From assembly GCA_000697355.1 (NCBI GenBank), contig JNEN01000779.1, forward strand, positions 1 to 64,000: DNA of 64,000 bases, given 5' to 3'. This document shows, piece by piece, positions 1 through 11,020 of this stretch. A program made the translations under genes and the position numbers. A model generated the notes under the pieces. It saw only the letters and a program-made list of their open reading frames with translations, did no database searches and had not been told where the DNA came from. Within the stretch, counting starts at the first letter, position 1, and every line of letters begins with the position of its first letter. The DNA comes from Syncephalastrum monosporum B8922 (Eukaryota > Mucoromycota > Mucoromycetes > Mucorales > Syncephalastraceae).

Positions 1-236
1 ACCAGACTCACACCGCAAAATGACCAAAATGACCAGACTCTCACACCGCAAAATGACCAAAATGACCAGCCTCACACCGCAAAATGACCAAAATGACCAA
101 AATGACCAGACTCTCACACCACAAAATGACCAAAATGACCAGACCTCACACCGCAAAATGACCAAAATGACCAGCCTCACACCGCAAAATGACCAAAATG
201 ACCAGACTCTCACACCGCAAAATGACCAAATTGAAC
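1..236 (+). repeat. Minisatellite array, left copy
   Basis: Tandem array of units of about 30-45 bp built from the core ACCGCAAAATGACCAAAATG followed by a short ACCAGACTCTCAC-like spacer. The ATGACCAAA block varies in number from unit to unit. It begins before the window and fades out into AAGCAC triplet-like repeats near 237-255. One frame is open through position 316, but it only reads the repeat (MTKMTSLTPQNDQ-like), so I do not call it a gene. The same array recurs at 3908-4157 in the same orientation. Confidence 0.95.
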
Positions 237-458
237 AAGCACAAGCACAAGCACAACGGAGCGACCGAAATGACGGAATTGATACAGGACCAGAACTATT
301 GGAAGCTGTTGAGTGATGTTTGATAAAACTTTCCATAAAACATATTTATCAAACAGGGCGGTCGTTATCGCAGAATTCTACTCAATATTTGCTTGAGCAA
401 AGCTGAAATAAATTATTGCCTTTTTGTGGGGTCAGTTTCACAGACTCTCAACTGCAGC

Positions 459-550
459 AGCCGCGCGGATAAGTCATACCCAGATGAGTTATACTCTTGC
501 CCCCGTTATATTCTTTTGATCTCCCGAGCGTATAACTTATCCGCGCGGCT
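459..550. repeat. Foldback element with near-perfect 20-bp arms
   Basis: The first 16 bases (459-474) are an exact reverse complement of the last 16 (535-550). After one mismatch, three more pairs follow, and several pairs continue outside the arms (455-457 with 552-554). The GC-rich arm tips contain CCGCGCGG. The 56-bp loop has no coding potential. It could be a tiny MITE-like element, the inverted terminus of a decayed transposon, or a cruciform-forming site. I see no clear target-site duplication. Confidence 0.75.
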
Positions 551-942
551 ACTGTGACAGACATCTTCTCTTTTTTCTTTCTTTAAATTCAAAGCATGCA
601 AGGACTTCCAAGACCAGCCATTCAGAACGATTAACATGGCCCATGGCTCCTTGTTCTTATTCTAACACATCACAGTCCTGAATGAAAACGAAATTGTCGA
701 ATGGCAGCAAAGCGACCAGAGCCGACAGCTACAGCAACAGTGTCTTGTAGATGGGTGCAAGCGCGCTTTCAGAAGTGCATCGTCGCTGAATGGTCGAGGT
801 AAGAGCAACGTTTTTGCGTAAACAGCAGTGCTCTGACCAGATAAAGCAATTCTTCGGCCTCTTCTGAGTCTAGGCTCAGGTTACTGATGCATGATTGTGT
901 GTGTGCCATGCGTGCGCGTATGTCTCGGTTCTGGCGTGTGGC

Positions 943-1589
943 TCACACTTCTGGGCAGGTGTGCCTTAACCTGAAAGGGACTCTCTTGCAGTATCGGCAC
1001 AAGTTCGTGCGTTGTTCAGCCCGGAACTTGCGGGGTGCTGCCGCGGTGGAACTGCCAGGCGAGGGCGAAGGGTAGCGCTTGCCCTTTTTGTGGTGCGGGC
1101 AACGCGGACGTCGGCTTCCATCCATTTCTTCTTCGGAATCCTCATCAGACGAAGGGCACTCGCGATCCATGCTGACCTCCATCACCAGGAGGGCTTCGCT
1201 CGCTGTCTCGATCGTATATGGTAGTTTGGTGCCGTGCCGGTGTGCTAGGATCGACCAAGCCTTGTGGCGCGCAGCGTGGTCTAGCGATGACACGAACTGG
1301 AAGACGAGGTCATTGTCTCCCTTGACGCCGCGGCCGCAGCACACTGCTTGTACCGGTTCGCATATGGATGCAAGGCTTCCTTGGCATTCTTGCGCATCGA
1401 ATACAGGCCATGGCGGCGGTAATAGATTTGGTACGGGCTCGTGTGCAACTTCAAGCGCGGATTCTGCTCAGTCCACTGTGGGGTCCTCATGATGCGACTG
1501 ATTGACAGACGACCATTCGCCGGATGTGTAAGCGGAAAGAAACGGCGCCAATTTGTTTCCACCGATTGACTGTTGGCCTTGAGAACCAC
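943..1589 (-). pseudogene. Frameshifted retroelement-like (Gag-like?) fragment
   Basis: Two overlapping minus-strand frames join into one plausible protein only if a frameshift is allowed near 1330-1344. The upstream piece (1589 downwards) carries PYQIYYRRHGLYSM and the downstream piece runs to a Cys/His-rich end (CRYCKRVPFRLRHTC) next to a stop. An acidic serine-rich linker (SSDEDSEEE) lies between them. More coding-like minus-strand sequence continues upstream to about 2045, again with breaks. The architecture recalls a Gag-like protein with a terminal zinc knuckle, but the Cys/His spacing is not the canonical CCHC and no protease or reverse transcriptase is visible. Family assignment is a guess; the decay is seen directly. 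Confidence 0.3.
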
Positions 1590-3260
1590 ATCGAAGTTGT
1601 CCAGAAATTGGTCTGGCGTGGCGTAGGCGTAGTAATTCCCCGTAGCGATGTCAACTACGTGACACTTTCGGCTATTCCAAGGTCATGACACCTATCTGGT
1701 CAAGGGTATTATCCTTAGCCTCGATGGCCTTCTCCTCCAGGCGAGCCAGTCTTTGGGCAGGGCTGTTTCGGGGTGCGAGCGAAGCATCGGGACGGGCAGC
1801 TTCCGTCTACGGTGAAAGTCATCGACACTCCAGGCATGCGTGGGCAACACGGTTTTGGTGTCCGACTTCGAGTCAGCTGACGAAGTCTTCCCGGGAGAGT
1901 ACGACGCGGACGGCGAGGCAATAGGCGAGGGAACAGACTTGCGTCTTGTACCTGCTGCTGTTGCCAAGTTCAAGGAAATCGTGGCGTCGGAAAGCGATCT
2001 GTTGCACACAAATGCAGCATCAATGTCTCGACTGCGACAAGTCACTACATCTTTCCATCATCCCAGCACTTTCAACTGCTGGAGACGCTCGTTTGAGCCT
2101 TTCTGCGACGTCCTTCACACACCTGCTACGATTTTCACACTCTGTGATCTCCCAAGCTTTAGTGGATACGGATCGAATTTGACATCAATGACAATGCTGT
2201 CATCCCACTTATTGGCGATGTACGCTCATGCATATTTTCACCACAACAGCATGCTCAAATGGCGACATTCATGATTCTGCATGACTCGGTGATCAAAGAC
2301 AACAAACGTGACCGGAGGCCTGGGAGGGTTGTGGTGGGGAACCTCTAGACTCATGTTCGACGTCCGATGGACTCAACGGATTTTCGAGAGCTTACAGCGA
2401 CGAAATTTCAATTTGCATTCGTGACATCCGTGTCAGCAGTTGCAGACGCCGCTGGAGATGGTTTAACTGCGGCCAATGCAAAATAGCTGCGAATATCTAT
2501 CTCTTCGCGGTTTTCTAACCTATTACCTCGACAATTGATCTCGATTTGACCAATTCGCGTCACGCGTCCTCGTAATCCACCGAATGTCACTTTGTATACC
2601 GTCCATTTTCATATGTTTTCACACCGAGCAGTGACAAAATAAACTAGTCAATGGGCATACAAGATTTTCCCTCCGAATTGGCGCTCAATCACAACTGCTA
2701 GATACGCATACAGCGTATACAGCTCCTTAGACAGTTGTCGGAGAGACGTTATTCAACACATCATCGCCAATGTTATTTCTCACTTTCTGTGTATCGCGCA
2801 CAAAATGACCACTGTGCTAATTGTCACGTTTGCCATGGGCATCAGATGTCCTTCCAAGGGGTATCTGCATCTTGACTCGGTAAGAGGTTCTAGTATGACT
2901 CGTCAGTAGCATGCTGGAGAAAAGTAGGACTCTATCAGTTCTTAAAAATAAGTATCCTATCCTTCATGATTGCCAATTCTTTATCTCTTCATTTGACTTC
3001 ACGGTCGATAAGAAACAAATGAACGAGGAATTGTCTTATATGCATCTGTGCACGAGAGTGATACTACTTAGTGATGACTGGCAGAGCCGCCATGACTGAT
3101 ATATGGGACCTATGTATCAGTAATAGAGCTTTCGTGCTAAATACGCATATAGTAATAGATTAGCTGTCAAAAAAAATTTTATCTTTGTTCGCAATAAAAC
3201 GGAGAACTTAGGAAACCCAATAAGTACGCGGACCTCGAAGTGTAATGGGATAAAACAGAT
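1590..3260. other. Stretch between repeats, no intact gene
   Basis: Part of the block bracketed by the two minisatellite arrays. 1692-2045 (minus) still looks like degraded coding sequence related to the fragment below it. From about 2100 to 3200 I see only short, unconvincing frames. The last 60 bases upstream of 3261 hold the ruined N-terminal part of the DDE transposase, with in-frame stops. Confidence 0.5.
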
Positions 3261-3881
3261 ATGGGTTTTACGAGAAACTGTGTATTTCTTGACGAATCTG
3301 CCTTCCATATTAATTTGAAACGTAGTATGGCATGGTCAAAGAAAGGTACACCGGCAGTGGTTACAGTTCCCAAAACACGAGCAACGACAACAACCATACT
3401 GGGCGCAATTTCAGCTGAAGGTCTGATCAAATGCTGCCTTAGACTTCCTCAGCCTCCACCCAATAAAAAAAGAAAGCGAGAAGGTGGTATCAAGCAAATG
3501 AGCAAAGGAACAGATACGGGACATTATATCAGCTTTCTAAAAGCGACAATGGATAAAATGGACCGGTATCCGCACATGAAAGGCCACTATCTTGTAATGG
3601 ATAATGCTCCTATCCACACATCAGAGGACATATCCAAATACATAGAATCTCGGGGTTACCGTTGCACTTATTTGCCTCCCTATTCCCCTGAGCTCAATCC
3701 AATCGAACAATTCTGGTCCGTGGTCAAGAGTAAAGTGAAACGCAATAAGTTTCTCGAGAAGGAAACGTTGATGACTCGGATCAGTGAAGCTTCAAATAGC
3801 TTGAAACTAAGTGATTTTAAAGGGATTGTGAGGCATTCTCATAAATGCTTGGACAAGTGTCGTAATGGGCAACCACTCTGA
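3261..3881 (+). pseudogene. DD34E (Tc1/mariner-IS630 type) transposase, N-terminally broken
   Basis: The 206-residue frame covers the DDE catalytic domain. First Asp is in FLDESAF, second in VMDNAPIHTS, and the Glu is in SPELNPIEQFW. The second Asp and the Glu are separated by 34 residues, as in Tc1-like and IS630-like enzymes. A complete enzyme would have an N-terminal helix-turn-helix DNA-binding region. Here the reading frame upstream of the first Met still resembles the family (WDKTDMGF) but is interrupted by a stop at 3243-3245 and further stops before it, so the DNA-binding part is lost. The stop at 3879-3881 is followed by a 16-bp A run (3891-3906) and directly by the right minisatellite array. 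I see no convincing terminal inverted repeats. It cannot encode a full transposase as it stands. Confidence 0.85.
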
Positions 3882-3907
3882 AGAACGTTGAAAAAAAAAA
3901 AAAAAAC

Positions 3908-4157
3908 GAAAATGACCAGACTCTCACACCGCAAAATGACCAAAATGACCAGCCTCACACCGCAAAATGACCAAAATGACCAGACTCACACCGCAAAATG
4001 ACCAAAATGACCAGCCTCACACCGCAAAATGACCAAAATGACCAGACTCTCACACCGCAAAATGACCAAAATGACCAGCCTCTCACACCGCAAAATGACC
4101 AAAATGACCAAAATGACCAAATTGACCAGACTCACACCGCAAAATAACCAAAATGAT
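3908..4157 (+). repeat. Minisatellite array, right copy
   Basis: Same unit and same orientation as the array at 1-236. It starts immediately after the A run behind the transposase fragment and decays at its right edge (AAAATAACCAAAATGATTGG). The two arrays therefore form a direct repeat around about 3.7 kb of transposon debris. Confidence 0.95.
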
Positions 4158-4292
4158 TGGCTCAACACAAGAGTTTTCCTCATGGCCATTGAATTTTGTG
4201 AATGGACTTCCTTTTTCTCCTTGACTCTTATTTTATCTCGCAAACACGACAACTTTTAGTACATTGCATTCCTTCTTTATTCCTCTATCGTC

Positions 4293-6021
4293 ATGTTTTG
4301 TGACATTTGTCACGAAACATTTGTTACTCGGGAATCCCTTCGAAATCACGAGCGTGACTATCATATCAATGAAGTGTTCTTTGGCCAAAGTAAGTTGCAT
4401 CTTTTATATGTGCCGACGTTTTGAACTTCTCCATTTTCTTGTTAGGCACTACATCTGTGAAGCGAGTCAATGGTGCTTTTGGCTGTCCTAATTGTGATAG
4501 GTGTATCGAAAATACCCGTTCCTTTATCACCCATCTCAAGAACCATGGCTTGTCGTGTTCCTATAACAAGAAACGCAAATTATTCGAACAAGACAGCGTG
4601 GAGTTGGCTAAAGAAATCCGCGCAGACGACGACAAGAACAAAGATATCATGTATCCCTCCCTCCCTCCCCTGAGATTGGCTTCACCACCTACATCCTCAC
4701 CTATGACTGTGCGTGAAGCCATTCTTGCCTCTTCTGATACCACAGACGCTGATCGGGCCACACAAGATGACAAAGTGATGCTCGCTAAAGTTGGCAGATG
4801 GGTGCCTCTCATCTATACCCAGGACAATCATCGGCATGGCATCCTAACGTCTCCCACGTCTGCCTCCTCTTTTTTACAGCAAAAGTCAACCAGTGGATCT
4901 TGGTTCAGTCCATCACCAGAAAAAGATTTCCCCACCGAGGTGTCGAATGATTCTGAACACTTCATCCAGCACGTGAAACGCTCTAGGTAATACCACTATC
5001 CGCGCAAAAAAAAAAAAAAAAAAAAATAGCTGGCTGATGCTCAACTATTTTTTGCTCTAGTGCGGCTGCCCATACGCTCGCCACCACGTCCCACTGCGAA
5101 ATGACGCCAGATATCTGCAGAATACTGAATGATGACTGGATTGCTTACCCTCAGCTTCGCTTTACTTCCTCCCAACTTCTGGCAGGTGCCATTCTTGTTG
5201 AAGGCAAGACAGCCATTGTAATCAATACCATCGAACCATACGGACGTAGCGCCATAACCGACGCCCATCACGAGAAAAAGTTCCTGAATTCACATTCCTC
5301 GTACCCGACAATTCCTGGCCTCTATGGCTATCTCAAGATCTGTTTGCTTGACACGGGCGAGGAGAAGAAACTCATCATTGGCACTCGCTCTTGCAATTTT
5401 TTGGTGACTGGAAGCTTGCGGCTTGACACTGTATCGATCAACCTCGGATCTTCCACAACCCACTTTGTGCCAACCGACCACACGCGACTCTTCCTTGATA
5501 CCCACTCCATCGATCTTGCCAAAGAGAACTTAAACAATAATGCCACGACCCAATCTCAGCAAATGCAGCTCCTGTATCAACTTCGGCAGGTGCGCAATAA
5601 ATTTGATTTCCTGTCGACCTATACTCTTTGTCGATCAAGCTCGGCGATTGCATCCAAGTGTCAGCACCAGCCTGTGTCGATTTGGACTTTAGCCGATCAA
5701 GAAATGAATGGTCCGTCTCTCTCGAATGAAAAGCTTGGGTCACTTTTGTTTAGTCACATTGCTATCGCTGTTATAACTCATGGAAAGCGGGCCACCTTGG
5801 ATATCTCCGTTGTCAACGACATTTTGGAACGATTGGCAGGCAGCTCCACAACCAAACGGATCTTGCAAGCCATAGTTGAACTGTGTGACGGAAACGAGAC
5901 ACTGTCAATCATTGGCAACGCTACGCTGAACAGCCAATTGATCGATCTTGTGGGCACAATGAACCTGGCTCGTGAAAATGAAAAGAAATTGACGCATTTG
6001 ATGAAGGCCTTTTACCGTTGA
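4293..6021 (+). CDS. Two-finger C2H2 zinc-finger protein, otherwise unrecognised
   Basis: Three exons, 4293-4389, 4446-4986 and 5061-6021, join in frame to 532 codons plus stop; the introns are 56 and 74 bp with GT-AG ends. The start at 4293 puts the first finger at residues 3-24 (C-x2-C-x12-H-x4-H). The second finger follows near residue 45 (C-x2-C-x12-H-x3-H). Next comes a Ser/Pro-rich linker, then about 330 residues coded by exon 3 with no domain I recognise. That exon contains a possible coiled-coil-like Gln-rich stretch (QSQQMQLLYQLRQVRNKF). A nuclear DNA-binding role is the default inference from the fingers. Its start lies only 136 bp from the right minisatellite array, so it may have arrived with a mobile element or may simply be a host gene beside one. 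Gene reality is well supported by the splice phases; function is unknown. Confidence 0.8.
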
Positions 6022-7429
6022 ACAAAGCCCAGACACTACTTTTAACATTCCACCATGCATCTGACGGGAAGAGAACGTGTCTAATTGTGAGAACGATTTG
6101 TGATTGTGATTGGCTGTCTACTTCTGGCCCATTTTGTCCCAAGAACGACAAACAAGTTGCATACTTTAACCACGTTGATGATCCTATGATGCGCCTTTAA
6201 ACGATCGTATAAAGGGAAATGGAAACCGCCATTCCATCTTGTTCTTTCATGAACGCACAAGTATATGAAGATGGATGGTGTACGACTTAATTTTCATACG
6301 CAGAACACTGTGTAAGGATATATAAGAAGAAGGTAGGATCTGTAAGTGGGACGCACTCAGCAGCAGTTCAGCCGACACGAGGAGCAGGATCTGCACCCAA
6401 CCAACGCACACGTGAAAAAAGACAGCACTGAAAACGGTTGAGTAAGCCTTTTCTCCACACAGTCTCCCACGACGGTTCTGCAGTATGACGCTATGGTCAT
6501 GTGCCTGAACTCGACCAAATTGGCATTGTGTGTGGGACAGCACAAAGAAATTGGAGCCCACATTAGCTCAGCTGAGGCAACCGCGAGACCTTCATATGCC
6601 GAATGAAACAGTATCATTCTTCCGTCGAATGTTACCTTCAGCCGTTTAAGATTATATGAGCATGCTGATCCCTATTACCGAAGTTTTGTGAAGCGACAGC
6701 GCCATGTGTATTCAGTGTACATAGACGCGTGTGTAAAGAGGACCTGCACTACATAACATTAAAGACGAGACCAAATCAGGTATATTTACAGGCCAGTATA
6801 ACAAGCAAGGTGCCAAGTGCAGATAGCTGTAGGGTATCTCCCAAAAAACGCAAAACAGTGTATTGCTTTTGCATACTGAGAAATAGCACAGGACCATATA
6901 CCCTTTTATGCTTTTGGACTCCCGTCTACTTTGGAAGAGAACGGCATCCGGGATATGGTGTTTTGCGTGTGAGTCCGGTTATTAGGCCGCGGAAAACGAA
7001 ATCTTAGAAGGAAGCCCCGCGAACAAAACAAACTCGTGTAATGGTGTCACAGAATGTTGGATGGTGTGGAAACTCACTTGGCATATGCGCACGTATTTTG
7101 TCTGTCATGACGACCCAAGAATAGAGCAAACACGGCCGTTGCAGACTGGTTGCGTATGCAAGCGGATTAAAAATTTTCATTAGACCAAGGTTGATGATAG
7201 GTTTCTTCTTTTTTCCGTGCATGAAAAGGAAACGTCGTAGCATACATGCAGACGCATCTTCATAGCGTGTAGCGTTCGACATCTGCGATTTGCACGTGAA
7301 AAAGAAACATCAACTCCACATCGTAAGCGTGAATACATATTGAAGTCCAGCTCATATACCACTCTTCCTTTTTATTTCTTACTTCTCCTTTTCCTTAACC
7401 CACTTTTTGAATAAACCCCCACTCTCACC
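6022..7429. other. Intergenic, no gene seen
   Basis: Only short frames on either strand, none with family resemblance or convincing splice structure. The last 70 bases before 7430 are pyrimidine-rich, a usual feature of leaders in these fungi, and probably hold the transcription start of the downstream dehydrogenase gene. Confidence 0.6.
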
Positions 7430-9286
7430 ATGTCAAAGACGTTCACCAGACAAGAGGTCCAGCGCCACAATGCAGAGGATGACATGTGGATCATTATTGA
7501 CACCGAGGTCTACGACATGAGTCGGTTCATTGACATGCACCCTGGCGGCGCTTTCCCTATTCTGGAGTACGCGGGCAAGGACGCGACCGACGCCTTCTAC
7601 GGTCTTCACCGTCAAGAAGTACTGTCCAAGTACAAGCGGTATAAGATCGGCACCATCGAGGGCGAGAAGCCCCAAATCGAATTCCGCGCACGCGGTTCGC
7701 TTTCCAAGGTGCCCTACGCCGAGTCGAGCGCCTGGATGGGCTTCAAGTCGCCCTACTTCAAGGAGTCCCACTTCCGCTTCCGCACCGCCGTCCGCGAGAT
7801 CATGGACGACCTGGCTGAGGAGGCCCGCAGCTACGACGTCACTGGTGAACGCCCCTCCGACGAATTCATGCAGAAGCTCGGTGCCAGCGGTCTCTTGGCC
7901 GCCAACATTGGCCCTGGCAAATTCCTGAAGGAATTCGACATTAAGCTGCCCGGTGGCGTCGCTCCCGAGGAGTATGACTACTTCCACGAGGTAAGATACA
8001 CTTCTGTCAAAGGTAGAAGGACGTCTTGTCTGATCCTGCTGTGATAGATGATTGTCCACGAGGAAATGGCCCGCTGGGGTGTCCGTGGCACCGATGACGG
8101 TGTCATTGGTGGTATGACCATCTCGTTGCCCACCGTCCTCAACTTTGGTTCCGAGGCGCTCAAGAAGAAGGTTGTGCCGGAAGTCCTTTCCGGCAGAAAG
8201 CGCATGGCCTTGGCTATCACTGAGCCCTACGCCGGCTCCGATGTTGCCAACCTTAAGTCGACCGCCACCAAGACGCCCGATGGCAAGCACTACATCGTCA
8301 ACGGCGTCAAGAAATGGATTACGACCGGTGAGATACAGCAGCAATTAGCTATCACGTGAAATCGCGACGACTGACATGTGTTCCCCATTTCATAGGTCAC
8401 TGGGCCCACTACTTCTCGGTGGCTGTCCGCACTGAACACGGCCTGTCGATGCTCTTGATTGAGCGTGGCGAGGGTGTTGAGACCAAACCCATCAAGACTT
8501 CGTACTCTGCTAGCGCCGGTACCGCCTACGTCACCTTTGAGAATGCAAGTTTCTCTATACTGTCTCCGCGAGGAAACCGACTGATGCATTTTACTTTACC
8601 AACATTAGGTCAAGGTGCCTGTTGAGAACTTGCTCGGCATTGAGGACGCCGGTCTGATGGTCGTTCTGTCCAACTTCAACCACGAACGCTGGGTCATGTT
8701 GACGGGTGGTTCGATGGGTGCCCGCCTTGCTGTTGAAGAATGCTTCAAGTGGGCCCACCAGCGCAAGGTCTTTGGCAAGCGCCTGATCGACCAGCCTGTC
8801 ATTCGTAACAAGCTGGCCAAGATGGTAAACTTCGACTTGACTTTTAAAATTCACTATCTTTGCTCACTGTGGTCATGACTAGATTGCCAGTGTTGAAAGT
8901 GTACACAACTGGGTCGAGAACATTACGTACCAGATGTGCAATATGAGCTACAAAGAGCAAGCTTTGAAGCTCGCTGGTCCTATTGCGCTGTGCAAGTACC
9001 AGTCTACGCGTATGCTCCACGACGTTGCCGATGACGCCTGCCAAATCTTTGGTGGCCGTGCTATCACCAAGGTGAGAAATAGAAAAGCCGCTGCTACCTG
9101 TGATCGTTTCTCTAGTTCAACGCGCACTCATCATATTTCATCATATAGACGGGTATGGGTCGTACCATTGAGATGTTGCAGCGCACCTACAAGTTCTCTG
9201 CCATTCTGGGTGGTGCCGAAGAAATCATGGCTGATCTCGGTGTTCGTCAGGCGATGAAGAACTTCCCTAAGGATGCTAGACTTTAA
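7430..9286 (+). CDS. Cytochrome b5-acyl-CoA dehydrogenase fusion
   Basis: Six exons (7430-7990, 8048-8327, 8396-8544, 8609-8824, 8883-9071, 9149-9286) give 510 residues. Residues 1-80 are a cytochrome b5 domain with the heme motif HPGG at 37-40 and the second heme His near 60. The rest is a full FAD-dependent acyl-CoA dehydrogenase: N-terminal helical part, the flavin-binding stretch AITEPYAGSD, the mid beta domain, QRKVFGKRLIDQ and the C-terminal QIFGGRAIT and GGAEEIM segments. It should oxidise an acyl-CoA at C2-C3; the b5 domain may pass electrons on or receive them. Such b5-ACAD fusions are known in fungi, but the substrate cannot be read from sequence. Intron 3 (8545-8608) has a GC donor (GCAAGT) instead of GT; reading phase and protein match both require it. 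No clear mitochondrial presequence is seen. Confidence 0.95.
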
Positions 9287-9442
9287 ATTATATGCCCCAT
9301 GATATTCCATTGATTTAGTAATGTATAAACGCAATCTATGCGCCAATCCAAGCTCGAGATGACGCGAGTTTTAAATTTTTATAATTCAGTGTGAGAACCA
9401 CTCCAACGCTGTCTACTTCTATTTCTACGTTGTTGTCTCGAA

Positions 9443-10856
9443 ATGTACCAACACATGCTGCCGACGGTCAGGAAAGTAGCCGTTATTGGTGCAGGTCCAG
9501 GTGGATTAGCGGCCGCGCGCGCGCTCAAGGAAGAAGGTGACTTTGAGAGCATTACTGTCTTTGAGCGCACAAAGCACGTCGGAGGCACTTGGTAAGCATG
9601 GCGCATTGTCATGACAGCCCATTTGACCAAGGGGTTGCCCCAGGAACTACTCTAGAAAAGTCGACACGGATATCAAGGTACCCTCTTTGAACTCACGGGA
9701 AATCGAACCGCCGAACCAGCAAAAACCATTCATATCACCCATCTATACCGACCTACACGTCAATTTGCCCAAGACCATCATGGCCTACCGCGACTATCCA
9801 TTCCCGGACGATCTGCCCCTCTTCCCTAGGCATAATCATGTGCTGAAATACCTCCAGGACTTTGCCGAGCATTTTGGTCTGCTGGATATGATCCAGTTCG
9901 AACGAACAGTCGAACACATTGAACCCTTAGAGGAGCATGGATGGCGAGTGACCACATCCTGCGGCAAGAACAAGACGGGCGCGCCACATAAGCAAGATGG
10001 CGGAGATACCCGAGCAGCGCTGGACGGAAAACAAGACGTGCGCACCGAAGAATACGATGCGGTCATTGTCGCCACCGGACATTACCAAGTCCCCTATATA
10101 CCCGACTTACCCGGTCTTCGCGAGTTCGCAGAGGGACACCGTGTGCTCCATACTTGTGCGTACCGGTCAGCAAAGTCATTTTTCACCGAGGGCGAGCGCA
10201 TTGTCGTCGTCGGCAGCGGCTCTTCTGCGGCTGACGTAGTCCGTGAAAGCAAACACTTTGGCTGTGACGTGTATCACAGCATCCGGAGCGAGACCGGCTT
10301 CTCCAAGGCAGGGACCCCAGGTGTCGAGATCTATCCGGAGATAGAGAGGATCAAGTCACCCAACACAGTCGTCTTTGAGGATGGCCGGAAGGTGGAAAAT
10401 GTAGACACTATTGTGTTTGGCACAGGATATCTCTACAGCTTCCCCTTTTTGGATCCTGGGTTGGATATCATCCAAGATGGTCAGAAGGCAAGGCACCTGC
10501 GATCCAAGATGTTTTATCGGCCACGCCCCACCTTGGCATTTCTCGGCCTCCCGATACGCATTGTGCCCTTTCCACTGATGCAGGCACAATCCATCCTGCT
10601 CGCACGGCTCTACAGCCAGAGAACACCCTACATTGCGGAGAAAGGCAAGAACTTAGCTCCGGATGCGCCGGACGACAACGAGCGATCCGCCATGGTGTTT
10701 AATGCAGAGTTTGAATTTGCTTATGTCGATCACCTCAACCGATGGGCCAACTTTACACCGAGAGGCAAAATTCCTGCGACCGAACCTTTACCCAATTGGT
10801 GGAAAGAGCAGCGTAAAAACTCTCTGGCTTTACGAAAAGAATATCTCGGCTACTAG
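9443..10856 (+). CDS. Flavin-containing monooxygenase (FMO-like)
   Basis: Two exons (9443-9591 and 9644-10856) give 453 residues. The FAD-binding GAGPGG is at residues 16-21, followed by the ERTKHVGGTW segment typical of FMOs that spans the splice junction. The NADPH-binding fold carries VVGSGSSAADV, preceded by an FMO-type G-x4-H stretch (EGHRVLHTCAYR), and VFGTGY is the counterpart of the FATGY motif. It should use NADPH and oxygen to oxygenate a nitrogen, sulfur or carbonyl substrate. It starts 156 bp after the stop of the b5-dehydrogenase on the same strand, so the two may be co-regulated, but they have separate starts and no operon is implied. Class A FMO against Baeyer-Villiger type is not resolved. 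Confidence 0.92.
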
Positions 10857-11020
10857 GTCATGATGTAATTATTCATAGATATTAGCATGATACTTTTGCT
10901 TGTTAACTTTTCCGATAATAAAAATGTAGATGATTTAATGCATAAAGGATGGATGAATTTATGATGATATATAATAAGACGGGACGGTATACAGTAACAG
11001 AACAATAGAGAAGGTATATA

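Noticed and set aside
20..316. 98-codon frame through the left minisatellite
   Set aside because: It is only the translated repeat and extends past the array without any domain.
590..810. Half C2H2 finger (CLVDGCKRAFRSASSL) on the plus strand
   Set aside because: One short frame with a donor-like end and no partner exon; probably debris within the mobile block.
7433..8344. 303-codon minus-strand open frame
   Set aside because: Antisense shadow of the b5-acyl-CoA dehydrogenase exons and introns; no family resemblance, while the plus strand matches end to end.
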